Assembly: GCA_900142905.1 (NCBI GenBank)
Contig: FSRV01000002.1
Span: 1,612,001-1,676,000, forward strand
From: Burkholderia sp. GAS332
GTDB taxonomy: Bacteria; Pseudomonadota; Gammaproteobacteria; Burkholderiales; Burkholderiaceae
Length of the DNA: 64,000 bases
Reading direction: 5' to 3'
Shown here piece by piece: positions 54,215-61,780 of this stretch (positions are counted from its first letter, which is position 1; each line of letters starts with the position of its first letter). A program made the position numbers and the translations under genes. The notes beneath the pieces were generated by a model. The model searched no databases and had not been told where the DNA came from. It worked only from the letters and a program-made list of their open reading frames with translations.

Positions 54215-55849
54215 TTAACTGTAGCCGTAGCAGCGCTTCAGTTGAGTGTAGTCGTAGAAATGGCTGTTCGGTGCGACCTTCGCGCCATCGCACTCCGCCT
54301 GGAAATCCGTCTCACGCTCGTTGTAAAGCATCTTTACGAGCAGACGCGAACCGTTGCTGTACACGTCCCATTGCATGTTGGCCGCCATCGGCGAGACGCT
54401 GTCGCCGCGCCACAGGTTGTTCGCATAGCTGTAGGTTTGCGCCTGCGGCACCGGAACGAACACATTTTTCAGGTTCATGATCGACGCGAACGGGATCACG
54501 ATTTCCGCGTGCGTGAAGCGCAGCTTGGCGGCGTTCGTCTGGTCGCCGCGGGAAATCGCATCGACTTCGCCGAAGAAATCGTCTCGCAGAATCTTCGCCA
54601 TCTTATAGGTGACGGGGTTATATTCCTTGATCCCCGGTCCCTTTTGATAGAAGTCCGCCGCATCTTGCAGATAGGCAAGATATTCGGCCTGCGGCGCGGC
54701 AATGTATTTCTCCAACGTGACGCCGCCCGTCTCGGCGGACATCGCAGGTGCGACCTGCAGCAAGTTGTACAGCACGTTCACCGCGTCGACAGGTGAGGCG
54801 ATTTTGGTCTTGCCGTCGCCCTTCAACCTGTTGCTGAACTTGCCGTCCTGCGACGCAAACGTGTAGGTGCCCGTGTTCGAGAACGTATAACCTGGCGATC
54901 CGAGCTTCGCGATGAAATCGGGCTTGAGAAGGCCCGCGAGCACCGTCTGCGCAACGTCCACGGCTGCCGGTGCGGACATGATCGCGTTCAGTTTCGCGTC
55001 GACGGTCGCGTTGCTCCCATAGGCCTGGTAAGCGAGACTGCTTTGGTAGGTCTCGTAATACGGATCGTTTGTCACGGTCACGAGATCGGTCGCGGCCTTC
55101 AACGAATGGAAGTACAGCAGAAAACGGTTGGTACCGGCGGGTTGCGCGGCGGGCGCGCCCTGCGGATAGTTGGCAGGCGCTGGGGGCAGGGTGATCGCCG
55201 CAGCAAGCGCCGGGCGCGTTTTCACGAGCGAGCTAGTGAAGTAGGTTGAGCTGTCGACTGCGCGGTCCTGTCCGGAATTGACGACGACAATGTGGCGGCC
55301 GGGTGAATCGAACAGCGTGGGAAGCCGCTGCAGCAGCCGCACGGCGAGCTGCTGATGCTCACGGATGCCGGCTTGTGTGAGATTGCCGTAGCCGGGTGTC
55401 GAGATGCCGGACACGCCGTATCCGAGCAGCGCATTCGCCTTCATCATCGCGAATGCATCTGCTTTCAGTTGCTGGCCAAGTGCCGTGAGTGCACCGTCCG
55501 CGTCAGCTTTTTGCAGCATGTCGTAAATCGCGCCGTCATATTTGAAACCCGACAACCCGCGCGAGCCATGACGCGCGACTAACTCCGTATAGACGGGCGC
55601 ATAGCCGGCAGGCGGTGCTTCGTAGGTCGATGCGTCCTGCTGCGGAAGATAGGGCGTCTTGGTCTGATAGTAGGTGGCCGGCACGGGTGTCGGCGTGGGG
55701 GCCGGTGCGGGCGTCGTGCCTGGCGTGCCGGGCTGCTGCGGAGCGGGGTTGTTGGCCACCGGCTTGTCGATGGCAGTCTCTCCGCCGCAGGCGGCGAGGA
55801 AGGTGCAGGCGAGGATGAGTACGGCGGAGGGAATCGGCAAGCGTGTCAT
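54215..55849 (-). CDS. Histidine acid phosphatase, MINPP-like, lipoprotein
   Basis: A 544-residue histidine phosphatase of clade 2. The signal ends in a lipobox (ILACTFLAAC), followed by a Pro/Thr/Ala-rich linker (residues ~35-60). The catalytic motif is RHGSRG near residue 95, and the proton-donor motif is HAE (RFTHAEIVIPFAS) instead of the HD of AppA-type phytases, which is the mark of multiple-inositol-polyphosphate phosphatases. Likely an outer-membrane or periplasmic enzyme releasing phosphate from inositol phosphates; the substrate is inferred. Confidence 0.83.
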   Translation of the reverse strand: MTRLPIPSAVLILACTFLAACGGETAIDKPVANNPAPQQPGTPGTTPAPAPTPTPVPATYYQTKTPYLPQQDASTYEAPPAGYAPVYTELVARHGSRGLSGFKYDGAIYDMLQKADADGALTALGQQLKADAFAMMKANALLGYGVSGISTPGYGNLTQAGIREHQQLAVRLLQRLPTLFDSPGRHIVVVNSGQDRAVDSSTYFTSSLVKTRPALAAAITLPPAPANYPQGAPAAQPAGTNRFLLYFHSLKAATDLVTVTNDPYYETYQSSLAYQAYGSNATVDAKLNAIMSAPAAVDVAQTVLAGLLKPDFIAKLGSPGYTFSNTGTYTFASQDGKFSNRLKGDGKTKIASPVDAVNVLYNLLQVAPAMSAETGGVTLEKYIAAPQAEYLAYLQDAADFYQKGPGIKEYNPVTYKMAKILRDDFFGEVDAISRGDQTNAAKLRFTHAEIVIPFASIMNLKNVFVPVPQAQTYSYANNLWRGDSVSPMAANMQWDVYSNGSRLLVKMLYNERETDFQAECDGAKVAPNSHFYDYTQLKRCYGYS

Positions 55850-56050
55850 TGGGAGGAGCGGCGATTGGCTGACAGTTAAACGGACCTGCGCTGTTGCTTT
55901 GCGCGGCGATGCGTGAGTCGAGCCGGGAGTGTTACAGCAGAATTTGACAGCAGAAAGTCAGGCAATTGAAAGCATCGTAGATGATTCCTTTCTGCCTTGA
56001 CGGCCACACTGTCGGCCTGCGGGGATGCACGCAGGCGACGCGAGTGTTGT

Positions 56051-56320
56051 TCAACGGCGGCTGCTGGATGAACCGCTATCGGCATTCGACAAATTGGAAT
56101 GGGACTGAAGAAAACGCGGTGGTAAGCCGATATAGCGTGACAGCAGCCCCGAAGCGCCCTGGCTGCGATAGCGCACGGTCAGCCGCTCAACCTGGCGCCG
56201 GCTGAGTCCGAGCCGCTCGGCAGCCCGCCAGGGCATCAGCCGCTCCTCAATGACCGCCTGGATAACCTTCAGCCGATCCAGTTCGCGCATGCTCATGGTG
56301 ATCGTTCCGGGTTGGGCCAC
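56051..56320 (-). pseudogene. Truncated ISNCY-family transposase, N-terminal fragment
   Basis: The frame starts MAQPGTITMSMRELDRLKVI and continues with the helix-turn-helix WRAAERLGLSRRQVERL and ASGLLSR, which is the N-terminus of ISNCY transposases (normally 400-450 residues). After about residue 61 the family match ends, and 28 unrelated residues lead to a stop. It has no catalytic core and is not functional. Confidence 0.75.
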
Positions 56321-56425
56321 GATGGACTCCGGCAGTCAGAACCGGCATCCAGCATGAGCTGAAAAAGCTCCTGCTACGACATTTGAACTTTGCCCAGATA
56401 CGACATTACAACTTTGCTCTTACAC
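56137..56425 (-). mobile_element. Remnant of an ISNCY-type insertion sequence (one end)
   Basis: Only the first ~60 codons of the transposase and the adjoining end of the element remain. Outside the gene, two tandem copies of a subterminal repeat can be seen on the plus strand: TACGACATTTGAACTTTGC and TACGACATTACAACTTTGC (about 56376-56420). The inner break is near 56137, where the protein leaves the family. Confidence 0.6.
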
Positions 56426-56592
56426 CCTAATTGTTGATAATTTATCTTATGTCAAATCAAACTTCTCTGGCTGCCTGTTGAGATGTTGATCAGAATCGGA
56501 GTCGCCGCGGCAGCGACGCGTTAGCTGTACCGTGCTTGCCCGTGCCTGGCGAGTACAGCACGGCTCGTCGCGATGAGTGTGCCCGTGTTCTT

Positions 56593-57753
56593 TCAGGACA
56601 GCGGGTTGTCTGGCTCGTCAGAACCCTCTTCGCGCCGATGTTGTGCTTCCCACACTCGTCGTGTTCTCGCAAGTTCCTCGGCGAGGAGTTTTTCATCCGG
56701 CAGCATCATTTGGTATTCGGCCGCCAGCACTTTGTTAGGCAACCCCTCAAGTGCGTAGCGTGCGACTGCGGCATTGGTACGCGCGCACAATATCAGCCCG
56801 ACTGGCGGATTTTCGCCGGGCAGAGTCCAGTGCTCGCGGGCGTAATTACAGTACATATGCATCTGGCCCACGTCGGCATGGTTAAGTTCGGTGAGCTTCA
56901 GGTCGATGATAACGAGGCACCGCAGGCGGCGATGGAAAAACAGAAGGTCCACCCGAAACCAGCTCTCGCCGATGCGAAGCCGACGCTGGCGGCCTACAAA
57001 CGTAAAATCGCCGCCAAGTTCAAGCAGGAAATCTTCGAGCCGGTGGACCAGCGCGTCTTCCAGTTGAGTTTCTGAATATTCGTCTTTCAGATCCAGAAAC
57101 TCGAGGACATACGGATCCTTGATCGCCTCCTCCGCTGTCACAAGGTCACCTGGTTGCGCTTTGCCAGCCTTTTGCAGCATCGCCAGCTTGTTCTTCGATA
57201 GCATCGCCCGGGTATGAAACTGGCTGCCGATCTGTCGGTCCAGTTGGCGCACGCTCCATCCACCGCGAAGCGCCTCGGCTTCATAGAACGCCCTCTCCTC
57301 GGCTGACCGGGTTCGCCGCATGAGATGAATGTAGTGAGTCCAGGAAAGCTGAAATACGTCGGCGAGCTGATCGAGATCGAAATTCCGAACCACTGCTTCG
57401 GAATTGCCCGGACGCAACTCGCCGGTGGATTTCCGAATCAGCGATTCGGAAATCGCGGTCTGTGGCCAGGTCTGGTAGAACAGACGCATCAACTCGAGGT
57501 TGTCAACCCCAAAGCCTCGGCCGAACTGTTTTGTCAGGTCGGCTGACAGTCGCCAGAGCAGTGCCTGACCGTAGGCCGCACGATCTTTTCCGCCCTGGTT
57601 AAACTCAACGATACGGCGGCCAATCTCCCAATAGGTCGCAGTCATCAACGCGTTGACGCTGCGTGCCGCGGCACGACGGCCTCGCTCCAGAAGCGCGACT
57701 ATGTCGGTATGGATGCTACCGTACTCGGTACTATTTGATGCGATATCAGTCAT
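56593..57753 (-). CDS. PDDEXK nuclease domain-containing protein (DUF1016/YhcG family)
   Basis: A 386-residue protein. The N-terminal DUF1016 helical domain (NALMTATYWEIGRRIVEFNQ; GRGFGVDNLELMRLFYQTWP) is followed by a C-terminal PD-(D/E)XK nuclease core (RIGESWFRVDLLFFHRRLRC, then LVIIDLKLTELNHADVGQMH) with the catalytic Asp and D-x-K in place. YhcG-like proteins are often carried on mobile DNA and linked to recombination or defence. It stands alone, next to an IS remnant. Confidence 0.9.
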   Translation of the reverse strand: MTDIASNSTEYGSIHTDIVALLERGRRAAARSVNALMTATYWEIGRRIVEFNQGGKDRAAYGQALLWRLSADLTKQFGRGFGVDNLELMRLFYQTWPQTAISESLIRKSTGELRPGNSEAVVRNFDLDQLADVFQLSWTHYIHLMRRTRSAEERAFYEAEALRGGWSVRQLDRQIGSQFHTRAMLSKNKLAMLQKAGKAQPGDLVTAEEAIKDPYVLEFLDLKDEYSETQLEDALVHRLEDFLLELGGDFTFVGRQRRLRIGESWFRVDLLFFHRRLRCLVIIDLKLTELNHADVGQMHMYCNYAREHWTLPGENPPVGLILCARTNAAVARYALEGLPNKVLAAEYQMMLPDEKLLAEELARTRRVWEAQHRREEGSDEPDNPLS

Positions 57754-57922
57754 TGTTCAGGCTCATGCACGGGCCCCAGGTTGCGTGTTGCACCATTATC
57801 AAATATCGGATCACCGCTGTCCCTATCTCAAGATGGTGCAGTTCACGCTCGTCCAGTGAGATAAAGCGGGGCGCGCTCCAAAGGTCAAAATCGGAACTGG
57901 TCTGCGCTCCACGACGCGTCGC

Positions 57923-58855
57923 TCACCGGGTCGTCATATACGCCGCATACAACCCGGCATGCAGATCGCGCAGCGCGTTGCGACGTTCGACCAGTTCATG
58001 CTGGTTGCCCTGCCGCTCGAGGCTGAGGATCTGCAGCAGCAGCCGCGTCGCCCGCTCCGGCGCCGTCTGGCGCGACGGCTGCGCGTCACGCAGCAGCGGC
58101 GCCAGTCCCGGCTTTTCGATCAGCACCCACGCAGGGAACCACGCGAGGTCGGCTGTCTGGCCTGCACCCTCGAAATTCGCGTCGAACTTTCTGCGCAACG
58201 TGTCGATTGACGCGTCGCCGAGCCGGTGCAACAGACCAGCCAGGCGGCCAGGTGACAGCCAGGCGAGTTCGGTGAGCAACGGCAGCGCAGACTCCAGGCC
58301 ATCCGCGCGATGTCGCGCCTCTGCCATCCTCGTCAGCGGCGCCGGGATCCGGCGCCACGACTCGATCCGCTCGACGGCCCGTTTTGCTTCACCCCAGTCG
58401 CCTGCGCGCAGCCAGAGCGGCGCCGCGTGAAGGTCACTGATGTCAGCGCGAAACGGCAAGGCCGCGGCCTGCTGCGCAACCGTCCGCCAGCATGACGCCA
58501 CCCACGCCCGTCCGGGCGCGTCGCCCAGTAACCGCCGCGCCGCCGGTTCAACCTCATCATTGCGGCGAGCACAGGCGGTAGCCAGCGCCGGATGATCGGC
58601 GAACGGCGTGGCGACATCGCTGTCGAGCACATCGATCAATGTCGCCAGCCCGGCCAGGGTGTCGTCATCGGGGAATTCGCCTGCCAGTCTCTTCCAGGCC
58701 TGCCGGTCAGAGACTGCATCGCGCCGGTGGAGGGCATCCAGCACATCGTTGCGGAGCATGACGTCGCGGCTGTCGGCCGGGGGCTGCGCCCTCGGGAATG
58801 TGATGCAAGCACAACGTCCTCCAGAGCCCGAACAGGTGAACGCGAGCCGGTTCAT
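57923..58855 (-). CDS. Hypothetical protein, helical, coupled to brnA
   Basis: A 310-residue protein rich in Ala, Leu and Arg with repeated helical stretches (LPLLTELAWLSPGRLAGLLH; ALRDLHAGLYAAYMTTR), perhaps an alpha-solenoid. No family or motif recognised. ATG 58855 follows the brnA stop directly (TGAATG), suggesting translational coupling. ATG 58759 would drop a Cys-rich N-terminus that looks non-native and is a serious alternative. Confidence 0.6.
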   Translation of the reverse strand: MNRLAFTCSGSGGRCACITFPRAQPPADSRDVMLRNDVLDALHRRDAVSDRQAWKRLAGEFPDDDTLAGLATLIDVLDSDVATPFADHPALATACARRNDEVEPAARRLLGDAPGRAWVASCWRTVAQQAAALPFRADISDLHAAPLWLRAGDWGEAKRAVERIESWRRIPAPLTRMAEARHRADGLESALPLLTELAWLSPGRLAGLLHRLGDASIDTLRRKFDANFEGAGQTADLAWFPAWVLIEKPGLAPLLRDAQPSRQTAPERATRLLLQILSLERQGNQHELVERRNALRDLHAGLYAAYMTTR

Positions 58856-59206
58856 TCATCGGCCGCGAAACATGCCATGTGATTTCGCAAACTCGCGCAA
58901 CGCATCGTTCATGCGAGTTTGCCAGCCGGCGCCGGTATCTTTAAAGGCATCGATTACGTCAGGATCGAGGCGGATCGTTGTGCGTACTTTGTGCTGGTCA
59001 ATCGGCATCGAAGGGCGGCCGGGACTTTTCAGCAGTGCGGCGGCGGCCTGTGTGCCGACCATCGCCGGCAGTGCGTCGCGCGCGGGACGCATGCGTTTCA
59101 ATTGCGCATCCGTGAGCGGCGGGTTATCCGCATCGCGCTCGGCCGCCTTGGTGAGTGCCTCGTCTTCTGCGGGACCGGGAATATGAAATTTACGCTTCGT
59201 TGACAT
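58856..59206 (-). CDS. brnA: BrnA-type antitoxin
   Basis: A 116-residue antitoxin. The N-terminal part is flexible and charged (AEDEALTKAAERDADNPPLT). The C-terminus is a ribbon-helix-helix-like BrnA domain (KVRTTIRLDPDVIDAFKDTG, WQTRMNDALREF). BrnA binds the BrnT RNase and represses its own operon. The start at 59206 gives MSTKRKFH and overlaps the end of the brnT reading by 17 bases, the usual brnTA layout. The upstream brnT is broken, so this antitoxin is probably an orphan. Confidence 0.82.
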   Translation of the reverse strand: MSTKRKFHIPGPAEDEALTKAAERDADNPPLTDAQLKRMRPARDALPAMVGTQAAAALLKSPGRPSMPIDQHKVRTTIRLDPDVIDAFKDTGAGWQTRMNDALREFAKSHGMFRGR

Positions 59207-59462
59207 ACTTGAGCACCTCTCTACGGTTTGCCTTGTGCAGACTAATCGCGCGCAGAGTCTCGTCGCGCATTGTGGATGCCAGCACATAGATGCGTCGCCG
59301 ATCGGGCCGACAGCGACGAAGCGCTGCTCCCCTTTGTAGTCGAATCGGCCGTCGCGTTCGATTTGCGCGGCGTCCATTTCGAAGAGCTCGGCTATCGCCA
59401 GCGAGATGCCGTGGCTTCCACGGTTGGCTTAGTTTTTGACCGGATTGACTTCGACTTGCATG
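59190..59462 (-). pseudogene. brnT: BrnT-type RNase toxin, inactivated by nonsense and frameshift
   Basis: Reading from ATG 59462, the frame gives MQVEVNPVKN, then TAA where the family has a Glu or similar residue. It continues in frame with HGISLAIAELFEMDAAQIER and FDYKGEQRFVAVGPIG. One base is then missing (near 59295). The +1-shifted frame resumes the family exactly with RIYVLASTMRDETLRAISLH and KANRREVLKYVNEA to a TAA at 59190. Two separate lesions mean no full-length toxin can be made without readthrough and frameshift. Confidence 0.78.
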
Positions 59463-59465
59463 TAA

Positions 59466-59663
59466 TTATTGTATGTACAAAAAATGGATGCTGCAGGATA
59501 TTTCTGTACATACAAAAACCGGGGTAATCCCGGCTTTGTCTTCCTCAATCTCGACGACCTCGATAGCGCGGTCCGACCTCTTTTTCAAAACACTCAAACG
59601 TACTTCAGCAACATCGCCTGGAAATAGTCCCGAGCCCCCTGCCCGCCAGCCCCTAAGGTGCAT
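59466..59663 (-). CDS. Possible 65-residue protein coupled to the SRAP gene
   Basis: ATG 59663 overlaps the SRAP stop by 11 bases. The frame reads like a compact beta-rich protein (GGSGLFPGDVAEVRLSVLKK; RAIEVVEIEEDKAGITPVFV) and ends in the inverted repeat. No family recognised. It may be a real downstream gene of the SRAP unit or chance. Confidence 0.33.
   Translation of the reverse strand: MHLRGWRAGGSGLFPGDVAEVRLSVLKKRSDRAIEVVEIEEDKAGITPVFVCTEISCSIHFLYIQ
59469..59515. repeat. Perfect 11-base inverted repeat
   Basis: TTGTATGTACA (59469-59479) and TGTACATACAA (59505-59515) are exact reverse complements separated by 25 bases. It lies 7 bases before the ancestral brnT start and at the 3' end of the SRAP side, so it could be the brnTA operator or a hairpin ending the SRAP transcript. 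Confidence 0.55.
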
Positions 59664-60348
59664 CCCCTTGTATCGGTTCGACAAGTTCCGGCCCCTCAAC
59701 CCCGGCCCGATTGACTTTACGGGACACGGGAAACCAGGCGAACGCCTCGTGCGTCTCCGCAGCGGTTCGCGCGAGGTAAGCAGCGCGCTCGGCCGATGTA
59801 GCCGAGTCCAGATACTCGCGAGCGACGTCCGCCGAGAACACAACTGGCCGCCGGTCATGGACGTCTACCAGCCCGGCGCCTGCCTCTGCCGTCACGATCA
59901 CGAAACCATCGCCTTCGCGTGGATCCCTGTCCGGACGGACGTTGGTCAGGCCTGCGACGTACAGCGGCTGCCCATTTTTTGTATGGATCGCATAAGGCTG
60001 CTTGCCGTTGCTCTCTGTTCTCCACTCGTACCAATAGTCGGCCGGCACAATGACGCGCCCGCTTTCCCACATCGCGGCCCATGCTGAACTGGTCGCCTTT
60101 TCGACTTTCGCGTTAATCATCTGCGGAAGACCTTTCGCGACGGCCCACGCCGGCCGATATCCCCAGTGCACCAGTCGTACCACACCATCTGGATAGATCA
60201 CGGGTTGCCGACTTCCTGGCGCTGCATTCCAGCTGGGCGTATCGGTGGGCGTCGCGTCATTCAGGATCGGCCAGCGATTATCGCGGTCACTGGCGAGAGG
60301 GATCAGATAGTCGATGCCGTAGCGAGCTCGAGCGTAACGACCGCACAT
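59653..60348 (-). CDS. SOS response-associated peptidase, SRAP/YedK-HMCES family
   Basis: A 231-residue SRAP protein. MCGRYARAR supplies catalytic Cys2; NAAPGSRQPVI, the active-site Glu in PADYWYEW and the His in VDVHDRRPVVFS complete the site. These proteins crosslink to abasic sites in single-stranded DNA through Cys2 and later self-release. ATG 60348 is required to expose Cys2; the longer frame from 60441 cannot be the active form. No clear LexA box seen upstream. Confidence 0.93.
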   Translation of the reverse strand: MCGRYARARYGIDYLIPLASDRDNRWPILNDATPTDTPSWNAAPGSRQPVIYPDGVVRLVHWGYRPAWAVAKGLPQMINAKVEKATSSAWAAMWESGRVIVPADYWYEWRTESNGKQPYAIHTKNGQPLYVAGLTNVRPDRDPREGDGFVIVTAEAGAGLVDVHDRRPVVFSADVAREYLDSATSAERAAYLARTAAETHEAFAWFPVSRKVNRAGVEGPELVEPIQGDAP

Positions 60349-60536
60349 GGATGCGCTCCTGGTCGTGGGCAATGGTGGCCACAAGGCTTGCATCCGATGA
60401 TCGCACCATCCAGCAATCGTCGTCCATTGCTGACGACGCAAAGTTACTTTGAACGCGCTGCACCATGCTTACGCCACCCAGGAAAACGTCAGAGCAACCC
60501 GTTTCGGCACCAGATCGAGAGCCGGCGGCCGCGCCC

Positions 60537-61190
60537 TTAATAATCCGCCCACCCATCCTCACCAATGAGCGGCACAAAGCTCACGTCGCCTAGCCAGCGC
60601 TCGTGATAATCGTGTTCGCCGTGGCGTACCAGTTGAATCAATCGCTGATGATGAGTCTCGCGCCCGACCGGCATGACGATCCGGCCACCGATCGCGAGTT
60701 GCAAACGCCACGCCCGCGGGACACGCGGACCACCGGCCCCCGCGATAATCGCGTCATACGGCGCATAGGCGTCCAGGCCGACCGTGCCGTCGCCGAGATG
60801 AACAGTTACGTTTGAGTAGCCCAACCGCGCGAGCGTCTCGCGAGCGGTATCGGCAAGCACCGGATCACGTTCAACCGAATGGACGTGCGCCACGATTACC
60901 GCCGCAATGGCAGCGGCATACCCCGACCCCGTACCGATGTCGAGAACCAGGTCGTGCGGGCCCAGTTCAGCCGCCTCCATCATCTGCGCGACGACGGCAG
61001 GTTGCGAAATCGCTTGCTGACTCGGAATGGGCAACGCACTATCGTCGTACGCGTATTCACGGAGTTGCGCAGGGACGAATTCCTCGCGCGGCACGCGGCG
61101 CATCGCGGACAGCACATTCGCATCGCGGATGCCGCGCCCCGCGATTTGCCGTACAACCATCCACTCCCGGGCTTCCGTGAAATCGATCAT
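60537..61190 (-). CDS. pcm: Protein-L-isoaspartate O-methyltransferase
   Basis: A 217-residue SAM-dependent methyltransferase. The N-terminal region is MRRVPREEFVPAQLREYAYD; the substrate loop is LPIPSQQAISQPAVVAQMME; SAM motif I is DLVLDIGTGSGYAAAIAA. It repairs isoaspartyl residues in aged proteins. ATG 61190 is the family start. Usually paired with rpoS or nlpD, but here it stands alone. Confidence 0.92.
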   Translation of the reverse strand: MIDFTEAREWMVVRQIAGRGIRDANVLSAMRRVPREEFVPAQLREYAYDDSALPIPSQQAISQPAVVAQMMEAAELGPHDLVLDIGTGSGYAAAIAAVIVAHVHSVERDPVLADTARETLARLGYSNVTVHLGDGTVGLDAYAPYDAIIAGAGGPRVPRAWRLQLAIGGRIVMPVGRETHHQRLIQLVRHGEHDYHERWLGDVSFVPLIGEDGWADY

Positions 61191-61226
61191 TGTGGCCTCC
61201 CTCTGACGGCCGCGCAGGCTTGACTC

Positions 61227-61601
61227 ATGATCTGGCTCGCCGATGCGGTGCTCGTGATGCACGCGCTGATCGCGCTTTTTATCGTGGGCGGACTCGCAGC
61301 GATCTGGGTTGGCGCGTGCCTCGGTTGGGAATGGGTACGCAATCGGCTATTCCGGCTCGCTCATCTGTTCGCGATCGCCATCGTGTCGAGCTTAGCACTG
61401 CTGGGCACACCCTGCCCCTTGACTACGCTCGAAGACTGGTTGCGCACTGGCTCGGTTGGGACGGAAGGTTTCATCCAGCGCTGGGTGAGCCGTCTGCTCT
61501 ACTACGATGTTCCAGCCTGGGTGTTTACGCTCGCATACGTGGCATTCGCTCTGCTCGTGCTACTGACCTGGCGCAGGGTTCCTCCCCGACACCGCAGGTA
61601 A
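61227..61601 (+). CDS. DUF2784 membrane protein
   Basis: A 124-residue inner-membrane protein with four helices (VLVMHALIALFIVGGLAAIW; LFAIAIVSSLALLGTPCPLT; a third at 85-100; VAFALLVLLTW). It carries the family motif TPCPLTTLEDWLR. Function unknown. Divergent from pcm. Confidence 0.88.
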   Translation: MIWLADAVLVMHALIALFIVGGLAAIWVGACLGWEWVRNRLFRLAHLFAIAIVSSLALLGTPCPLTTLEDWLRTGSVGTEGFIQRWVSRLLYYDVPAWVFTLAYVAFALLVLLTWRRVPPRHRR

Positions 61602-61780
61602 CGCAGAAACGGTTTGCCGTACGACTTAAGGCGCCCCAGTCGTGTCAGGAAGACAGTCAGTTTTGCGCCTCGTTCGAGATTGGCGAACGAGGATGGCCGA
61701 ATGGGATGATGACGTCGTGTAGCACGCGGGTCCGTTTTCGCGAATAATGGCCCCACATCCACTACTGGACGAGGGCGACC

